The notes under the pieces are model-generated. The model was not told the origin of the DNA, ran no database searches, and worked only from the letters and a program-made list of their open reading frames with translations. From Tubiluchus corallicola (taxonomy: Eukaryota > Priapulida > Priapulimorpha > Priapulimorphida > Tubiluchidae): a stretch of DNA of 64,000 nt. A program made the position numbers and the translations under genes. Each line of letters begins with the position of its first letter. Position 1 is the first letter of the stretch. The DNA lies in NCBI GenBank assembly GCA_030141605.1, contig JAQGDQ010000007.1:483173-547172 (forward strand), in the 5' to 3' direction. Shown piece after piece: positions 57,263-64,000 of this stretch.

Positions 57263-57638
57263 GTGATATGAAAGACATATTTAGTGTGAAAGCGGAGTAA
57301 TACTCTCTGTTTATGTAATCGTACAGTTTGTTATTTACAATCGGCCATAAGCTCTTTAGGCTTCTGCAATTGTTAATTCAAAAGCTCACTTCAAATAAGG
57401 ATTATTATGATAGAGCAAAAGTTCATGTAAAAATAATTAGCCTTAAAACGGAGAATGGCCTCTTTTCAGAGAATAACCTATTTGATGCAAAATATGCTAT
57501 AAAAAAGTCTTTTTTCACTTTCTCGCCGAGATAAATCGTTGACAAAAAGTCATAAAATCAACATTACTGCGTTTCTCGGCGTTTTAGTTTTACTTAGTAT
57601 TTTTACTTGGTCTTGGTGACATTTCGTATCTTTTTATA

Positions 57639-58398
57639 GGTTTTACGTGTCAAATGTAGACCTGCGTTAACTCAAATGTAGACTTAGGTAGTTCAAATGT
57701 GTTAGCATTGGCTTCCAAGAAATCTTAAGCGTTTTTGGTAAGTCAAATGTAGACACATGTCAAGTCAAATGTGACATTGGTATCTCAAATGTGGATAGGT
57801 GGTAAAATTTAAGAATGTTAAATTTAATCTTCTTTAATTTCAATTTAATAATTGCTCTTAAGTTAAAATAACAACGTTATAGGTTCACTAATATTCTGCA
57901 AACTTTACATACCATTGGAACTGTTAGAGAAAACAATACATTCTTAAAATAAACAATGTTTCTTGAGAGAAACGAATTCATTAATGCAGTGCTAATGCAT
58001 TACTTGGAAAACTAATTAGTGATTCACTGTTCATTGGGAAGTGGGAACCGACAATGTAAAACATTGACAAATAAAATGTAGAATTTGTGTATATATTAAT
58101 AATTGTATAATTGTTAACATTTATGTACAACACTTTTAAGTGTTCTTATCAAATAAACATTTTCTTTACATTTGAAATATTAACGTCCATACAAATAGTT
58201 GCAAATTAATTAAATATAATAAAAATTGATGCTGCCGATAGCACCATGACCATAAAATATAAGTTTAATTTGGTTTTATCTTTTTGTAATTTGCACTTAA
58301 ATGAGTTAATTACCGATTTATGCAAAGTACCGCATCTACATTTGACTTACCTAAGTCACACTTGAACTTTCCTGTGTCTACATTTGACGTGTAAAACC
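57639..58398. mobile_element. MITE-like element with long inverted ends and TATA flanks
   Basis: The left end GGTTTTACGTGTCAAATGTA and the reverse complement of the right end GGTTTTACACGTCAAATGTA are near-identical, and similarity continues about 65 bp inward. TATA flanks both sides (57635-57638 and 58399-58402). The subterminal regions repeat TCAAATGTAGAC or close variants about six times on the left and three on the right in inverted orientation. There is no coding frame. I do not recognise the family. Confidence 0.72.
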
Positions 58399-58439
58399 TA
58401 TATAAAAGACGGAAAAAAGTAACAATTGAATATCATATT

Positions 58440-59450
58440 TTTAATTTGCGCCACAATAGGGCTGCAAGATCTCACGAAAAGGAAAAGTGTGTGAAACTTT
58501 AATCTATTAATGGAGAGACAGAGACATTCTAGTACACTCCGTTTATACTTCCCTCTCTCTTAGGCAGAGAGTCTATGCGCCATTTAAAGACCCTATCCCC
58601 CTCTCTTTTTGCACCCCGTTTAAAGACCCTATCCTCCCCCTCTCTTCGATTTAAGTCCGTAATTTGCTAAAATTGTGTTTACGAAAGGAAGCGGGCTCGA
58701 ATTAACGACAATTTGCCTAATTTGGGATTTTGGATGGTTGTGTTGGTTTAGCTCGCGTTTGAAATTAAGTCGTTACTTTGGATTGTTGGTGAAACATTAC
58801 TAAACGGTAAAGTTGGCAAACAGGAGAGCAGGCTACCTGTGTAGGTAAATGAAGGAAAAAAGCTCACCTGTGAAATTAGACAATAATGATAACTTAAATT
58901 AAATACCAAGCTGTATAGTTAAGCGCAGGGTAAAGTAAATGTGCCTGTTTGATTGACAGAGTCATTAGGGCATTAATGTGTGGCAAGGAAAAGTGTTGAT
59001 AAACGCTTACATCCGGTCTCAGAACAGGAAGTGAGTAAACACGGGAGTTTTTTGTGAGATAAACTATAGGAAGCTTTATGTGACAATCTGTGCTGATTGC
59101 GATGCCTTCGAGTTCTTAAGATCTTAAGCAAATGAGTAGCTGTTGCGGAATATCAATTTTGACAAATCTTCACTACAATTTGGATTCCGTGACAACTGTA
59201 AACGCGTATCTATAATATGTTAACAGCTAGCTTATTATCATGATTTCAGCCGAGTTTTTTTATATCGTCTTGATCATCATGTCCTAGACTAGAGAGTGGC
59301 CACTACGCATTCGTTGTTCGAAATATTTATTTGTGTCCGAGACGATGTTGACACTGGCACAAAACTGTATTCTAATTACATGCTCAACATGCTCACTCAA
59401 TTTCACAGGGCAAAGCTAAATAGGCAACGACTGTCAATATCTGGATAGAA
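58440..59450. other. Intergenic; direct repeat of a pyrimidine-rich motif
   Basis: TTTAAAGACCCTATCC followed by a CTCTCT tract occurs twice, near 58587 and 58619. The rest shows no coding signal. Confidence 0.45.
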
Positions 59451-59700
59451 AGAGACTGAGCGTAAAAGAGAACGAAAAAGAATGAGAGAAAGAAAGATGA
59501 GAGATAGAGATAAAAAGAGAGGAGGAAGAACGCAGTGAGGGAGGAGAAAATGAAAAAAGAGAGGGAGAGGGAGAAAGGGCGGGAAGAAAACGAAAAAAGA
59601 AGAAGGGACGAAGGGTGGCACGGAGTGGAAGAGGGAGAGAGAGAATGGGAAAGATGAAGAGACAGGGAATAAGAGCGAGACAAGAGAAAAGGAAGTTGCA
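59451..59700. repeat. Polypurine tract (GA-rich), about 250 bp
   Basis: The plus strand is almost entirely A and G with many GAGA and GAAA runs. Overlapping open frames on the minus strand (Ser/Leu/Phe-rich) come only from this composition. Confidence 0.9.
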
Positions 59701-59804
59701 TCTTGAGCGAAATGAGTTGTGAGTGTAGCAAGCAGCGATGTAAGCGTCAAAGCTCGTCATCTAGTCATGGGTTATTCTAGTCATGGGTTATTCTAGTCAT
59801 TTTA

Positions 59805-59885
59805 AAGAGTCGTAGCTCAGCATGTAGAGCAGCTAGAAGGCTAATATTTGTCGGATACTCTGACACGGCAGCGCTCTCCACGACA
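59805..59885 (+). repeat. tRNA-like A-box fragment
   Basis: GTAGCTCAGCATGTAGAGC matches a tRNA D-arm/A box, but no B box follows. It is probably a SINE fragment. Confidence 0.35.
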
Positions 59886-59924
59886 ACGGTGTTCTGAATG
59901 ACATACATTGGCAGTTGGGGAAAA

Positions 59925-60170
59925 AACTAAATATGCGAGTAACTCTATGCTTCGCATTCCAGACTAGTTCTTGCTAAATTAGCACTAGTCCTCGTGAAAA
60001 CCACGTGCTTCTCTATAAAAGAGACTAAACTGTTTTTAAAGTCTCATCTGGAATTCGCTAGCGAAACAAGTCAGAAGGGCTGAAACATTTAATACCACCA
60101 ATGGGATTCGAACTGAGACTTTCTGCTTTCCATGCTGCTACCATTTACTCATTAGGCCACCAAGAAAATT
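59925..60170 (-). repeat. tRNA-derived SINE
   Basis: On the minus strand TGGCCTAATGAGTAAATGG (A box, 60142-60160) and AGTTCGAATCCC (B box, about 60103-60114) lie at tRNA spacing, followed by an unrelated body. This is the layout of a tRNA-derived SINE. It does not fold as a clean tRNA, so I do not call a tRNA gene. Confidence 0.5.
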
Positions 60171-62125
60171 CGTTGTTTTCATTCGGCATTTTCTGTAACT
60201 ATGCTAGCAGGGCTTTCAATAATGAAACATATTTGAATCACGGAGTCACATAAATGAGAAATGATATGTGCTGCCATCCGTCGTAAATTTATAAAGTTTA
60301 ACGTTGATGAGACACAATAACTTTGAAAAGTATAAAGCGAAGGTTTGCTTAAAATGCACACCACGTGTTCCTGCCTCTTGTCCTGTTTAATCAGTTGAAA
60401 GAAGCCAGGCGAAATTGTTGTCTCTAACATGCTGTTTAGCTTGTTATCCTATTTGGCAGGGAGAATTAGCTATAAAGCTTTGTGCTGATGCAATTTTGAC
60501 AACTCAATAAACATGAATAGCGCTGTTATCGGTTCCCTAATATGAGCGTAATGGGAAAATGTGAGTGCAGCGCTGTGAGTTAACAAAAACTACCAAAAGT
60601 TTTCAACGAACGCGTGCAGTTCAAATAGTGAAAGTAGTGGAGATGCGTTTTTTCCGGAATGTTATTATTGCACGTTCTGTTGATGATTGCCACTGAAATG
60701 AATATTTTTGTTTTTTAACTATAAACTCATATACTGATGGATGTTTGTCAGTTCGTCCACCTGTTCATCCCATATCCATCCATCCTTTAGTTTCTTTGCT
60801 GTCAGTCCATGGACTCACATTAGCAATGCATTCAAAAGGAAAGCCAAGTCTTCTGCGACGTTAAGCTTGTTTCAATGTTCGAGAAAAACGTTATGGAAGC
60901 CACGACGCGCTTACGAAAGGTCACGGAGTCAAGCAGCAATATTATGCTCTATAGACCAGTTTTGTTACAAACTTCTTTGTTATATTATTCTAACTTTAAG
61001 TGATAACAGTAACATAAATTCGACATGCTAAGCGACTTGTCGTTTCCGTTGATTTTGCCAGAATTGAAATTGTCATGTCAGGCTGTAGCGAATGAACAAG
61101 TCGCTTCGAACACAGTTAGCTTCGAACACTTCCAATTCTTTTAAAGCACTGCCCAACGTCCACATTGAGTCTGAAAAACAAGCCCCGGGTTTCCAAATAC
61201 AGATCATATCTTTTGACAACTGACACGAGACTACCTTTATGTCTTAGAGGAGGCGTGGATTCTATGTATTGAGGTTGAAGTAGTAAAGATATGTTTTTCC
61301 GAGTGCAGGGCGCAATCACGAATCCTAAGATGTATTATCTATGCCTTAGAAGTAGTGAAGGTTGACATTTCCAACACTGTGGAAAACCACTATTTCTTAT
61401 TTAATCTGCTGCTAAACTACCAATACCACCTGAAATTTCGGAAGCCTTTGTGAGCATTTTTAAAAAAGTATCTAACTGGCTGCATAGATGTTCCCGTAAA
61501 CCTAAACCAAATCTGACTATCAGAAGGTCTTGTACAAATCACAAGATTTCAGTTTTCTCAACATATAAAGATTTTAATGTTTTATCTATGTTAAAGTTTA
61601 AAATGATTTAAATCGTGACTGACTGTTCGCCTGCTGTATCCTCTCCCTATTTTCCTTCATTACCATAACATTGTGTGTGTTGCCATAGTATGAAGGATGC
61701 CATACCTCCCCCGTGACCTGAGAAATGTGGGTTTTTGTGATCGGTTCTGACCCTACTTCCCGCCCTCATTGTTGTATGACCAAGGAAAATCAATCATAAC
61801 CTTTACAATAATGTAGGTTAACACGATGCATGGTCCTTCAGACTTCAGTACACTTGTCTTCTGTTCAGTATTTGAATAAGACTTCTTTAAATAACCCGAA
61901 GACATGTATTTTGCATGTAGTGTCCCATTTTACTTTGAATGACCTTGAAATGACCTTGGACCCGGTTTGAAAACATACCACTTTATTTTTTAGAAACTGC
62001 AGAGCCACAAAACCTTAAAACCATTGAGTGATAAAAACTATAGTGAGATGCCAGAATCTTAGATATTGTACATGATTGCCCCTGGATTATTAAATCGCTT
62101 TAAGCTTACATTAAACATTAAAATC
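60171..62125. other. Intergenic sequence
   Basis: No supported gene. Short frames such as 60741-61031 lack domain features and splice context. Confidence 0.4.
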
Positions 62126-62139
62126 TTCATATGTTCGTA

Positions 62140-62223
62140 GGTTTTATATATATGTAAGGTTTTATATATATGTATTATAATATATAGGTTATATATATAT
62201 ATATATGGGTGTGTGGGTGGTTC

Positions 62224-62270
<47 letters not shown>

Positions 62271-62290
62271 ACACGCGTGTGTGTGTGCAT
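62140..62290. repeat. (AT)n and (GT)n microsatellites
   Basis: Several TATATA runs (62146-62205) followed by about 24 GT units and a GCACACGCGTGTGTG tail. Confidence 0.95.
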
Positions 62291-62639
62291 ACATTTATAT
62301 ACATTGATCAGTAAAGGCCTCATTGATACACATGAAACATTAATCAGTACAGGCCTCTAAAGTGTTTATTGTAATGTAAACTAAAAGATGTGGTTATCAG
62401 GAACAATATCCCAGCAGATTTCTACGCCATTTTAACAGATCTTGCATGCGTGCTAATATCTGACAATAAATTCAATTACTTGTGTCTTGAGTTGCAGGGC
62501 AATCTCAAATCCCCTGAACTTATTGATGTGATATTAAAGGATAATGGTTTAGATAACGAGCTGGGATTATTCCAAATTGAATATAAGTTTGAACTCGCGC
62601 TGTGGGCTCTTTAGGAGGCTGGGTGAATGAAGAAAATAC

Positions 62640-63290
62640 AAGTGCAGAAACGAACAAAAGAAATGACAGACAGACAAACAAACAAACACAAATAGACAAC
62701 AGCAAGTGACTGAAAGACCAGACAAACGAATAAATAAACAAATAAACAAACGAACAATCAGCAAAACAAATGGCTTGAATTATTAAATGCCTATAACAAA
62801 CAGACCTTTTATTTAAAAATGTTGCTGCAATAGATAATCGATTGGTCGGACAATCAAATGCCAAAAGTAAGCAACAAATAATTAAGCTAATAAATAAGTA
62901 TTGTTTATTGCAATAAATAAATAAGCAAACAAATGACGGAAGATGTTTTTTAGAGAAAGTGTAGAAAAGAAAGAACAAATAAACAAAAATAATAAACGAA
63001 TAATGAAGGAGGAAGGAAGAAGTAAAGGCGCAAAAAAGAAATCACCAACAAAAGTAACGAAAGGAGAAACAAAAAGGCAAGTAGAAAGAAAAAGAAAGAG
63101 AGGAAAAAAGAGTGAATGAAAGGAAGAAAAAAGAAAAGAATTAAGAAAGAAAAACAAAAGAAAAAGATGAACAAAATACGGCAGAAAGAAAGAAAAATTG
63201 ATAAAGGAAAAGAAAGGAAGATCACAGCACAATCGCAAACATCTAGAGCAAAAGAAAAAGAACGCAAATGTAAGAACACTCAAATGAACA
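62640..63290. repeat. Purine-rich low-complexity region
   Basis: AAAC/ACAG-type short tandem motifs (62640-62760) grade into a GAAA/GAAG-rich strand (63000-63220). Minus-strand Phe/Leu/Ser frames here are compositional. Confidence 0.8.
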
Positions 63291-63699
63291 AATAAAATTT
63301 AATATTGATGATGTGATAGCTTAATGCAGGAAATAAATGCTCCATGAGTATTAAATCACTTTTGCGTGACATGGTTTGAAGCACCATTGCTCAAATAATG
63401 GCTCCCAGATCTCCTATATTCTCCATACATGATTTATGCAAAGTGCCATTTCACTCTGTTTTAAGTATTTTTATTTCTACTATTTTATGGTCTTGGGCAT
63501 TAAGTCTCTGATTCAATATGTATGAAAAGCGTCTGTCTGCCGAAATCACCGTCCATTTTACATGTAGTGACTGATGCATTCATTAATTCTAATCCCTTGA
63601 TTCGCACAAGCTCATGTTCATGTCGTAGGAAATGGCGATAAAAGCACGACAACTGCTGTCTGTCGGTGAAAATTTTACCCTGCAGCTGGTAAACTAATT

Positions 63700-63900
63700 C
63701 TTCGCTCCCTCGTTCTCCGAATCTCCGTCTTTTTCATCCACCATGCTACACCCTCCATTTTCCTCTCCCTTCTTTTGTCTCTGTCTCTCTCTCGCTCTAT
63801 CTGTTTGCCTCTGCCTCTGTCTCTCTTTCTCTTTCTCTGTGCTTTTCACTTCATTTCTCTTTTCGCATTTTCTTTACCTTTCTTTCGCTTTCCTTTCAAC
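63700..63900. repeat. Pyrimidine-rich low-complexity region
   Basis: CTCTGT/CTCTTT-type repeats on the plus strand, opposite in strand bias to the tract at 62640-63290. Confidence 0.8.
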
Positions 63901-64000
63901 AGTTTTTGGAATTTTAAATTTTGCTGTTTAATAAATGAAAAACTATTTTTCCCTGATGAAATTGTTTTCTTTCCTCTATAAACGCAATACCATTTAACGT

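Noticed and set aside
59393-59760. Three overlapping Ser/Leu/Phe-rich minus-strand ORFs over 100 codons
   Set aside because: All frames are open because the plus strand is nearly all purine; no domain, splice or codon signal.
57200-60170. tRNA genes at the A/B-box-like sites
   Set aside because: Boxes are present but the acceptor and other stems do not pair as a functional tRNA; SINE remnants fit better.
60741-61031. 96-codon plus-strand ORF
   Set aside because: No domain, no flanking splice sites and average composition; consistent with chance.
62520-63283. Phe/Leu-rich minus-strand ORFs resembling membrane proteins
   Set aside because: Low-complexity purine-rich DNA read in the complementary strand gives hydrophobic codons by composition.

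Overview
This is metazoan genomic DNA: AT-rich, with GT-AG introns and many transposable-element remnants. The left two thirds (244-40725, + strand) is one large gene whose 5' end lies left of the window. I could follow 40 exons; every intron phase joins in frame and the last exon ends in a stop, giving about 2,892 visible residues. The protein is a polycystin-1-family receptor/channel. In order it has three WSC domains, a PKD-like domain, a REJ region, a helical region, a GAIN domain, a GPS autoproteolysis motif, TM1, a cytosolic PLAT domain, TM2-TM5, then a six-TM polycystin channel module with the TOP domain between TM6 and TM7. The family is secure; the species is not. A WSC/REJ/GPS/PLAT polycystin beside a Gmr1-like retrotransposon suggests an aquatic invertebrate, possibly a deuterostome such as a tunicate, but that is inference.

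Two things in this protein look unusual. A block of 30 cysteines in 202 residues (24802-25406) and a complete extra PLAT domain (25846-27151) sit between the GAIN strands and the GPS. The protein therefore has one PLAT on each side of TM1, the extra one extracellular. The introns hold pieces of two LINEs, a Penelope-like element, a hAT-like and a pogo-like non-autonomous DNA element, two hairpins and several minisatellites.

From about 41 to 52.7 kb lies a nest of retroelements. An intact 8.5-kb LTR retrotransposon (44040-52539, minus sense) has 1,190-bp LTRs, a 5-bp target duplication, a tRNA-Leu-like primer site and a single 1,630-codon Gag-Pol frame. Its domain order is Gag, protease, integrase, reverse transcriptase, RNase H, so integrase precedes RT. 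With a SCAN-like capsid, this places it in the Gmr1-like branch of Ty3/Gypsy. It landed inside the integrase zinc-binding region of an older decayed Ty3/Gypsy copy, whose halves lie at 42713-44039 and 52540-52700.

From 52.7 to 64 kb I see no gene. This part has an AC microsatellite, a GAT/GAC repeat, a MITE-like element with long inverted ends (57639-58398), tRNA-derived SINE-like pieces, and long purine- or pyrimidine-rich tracts.
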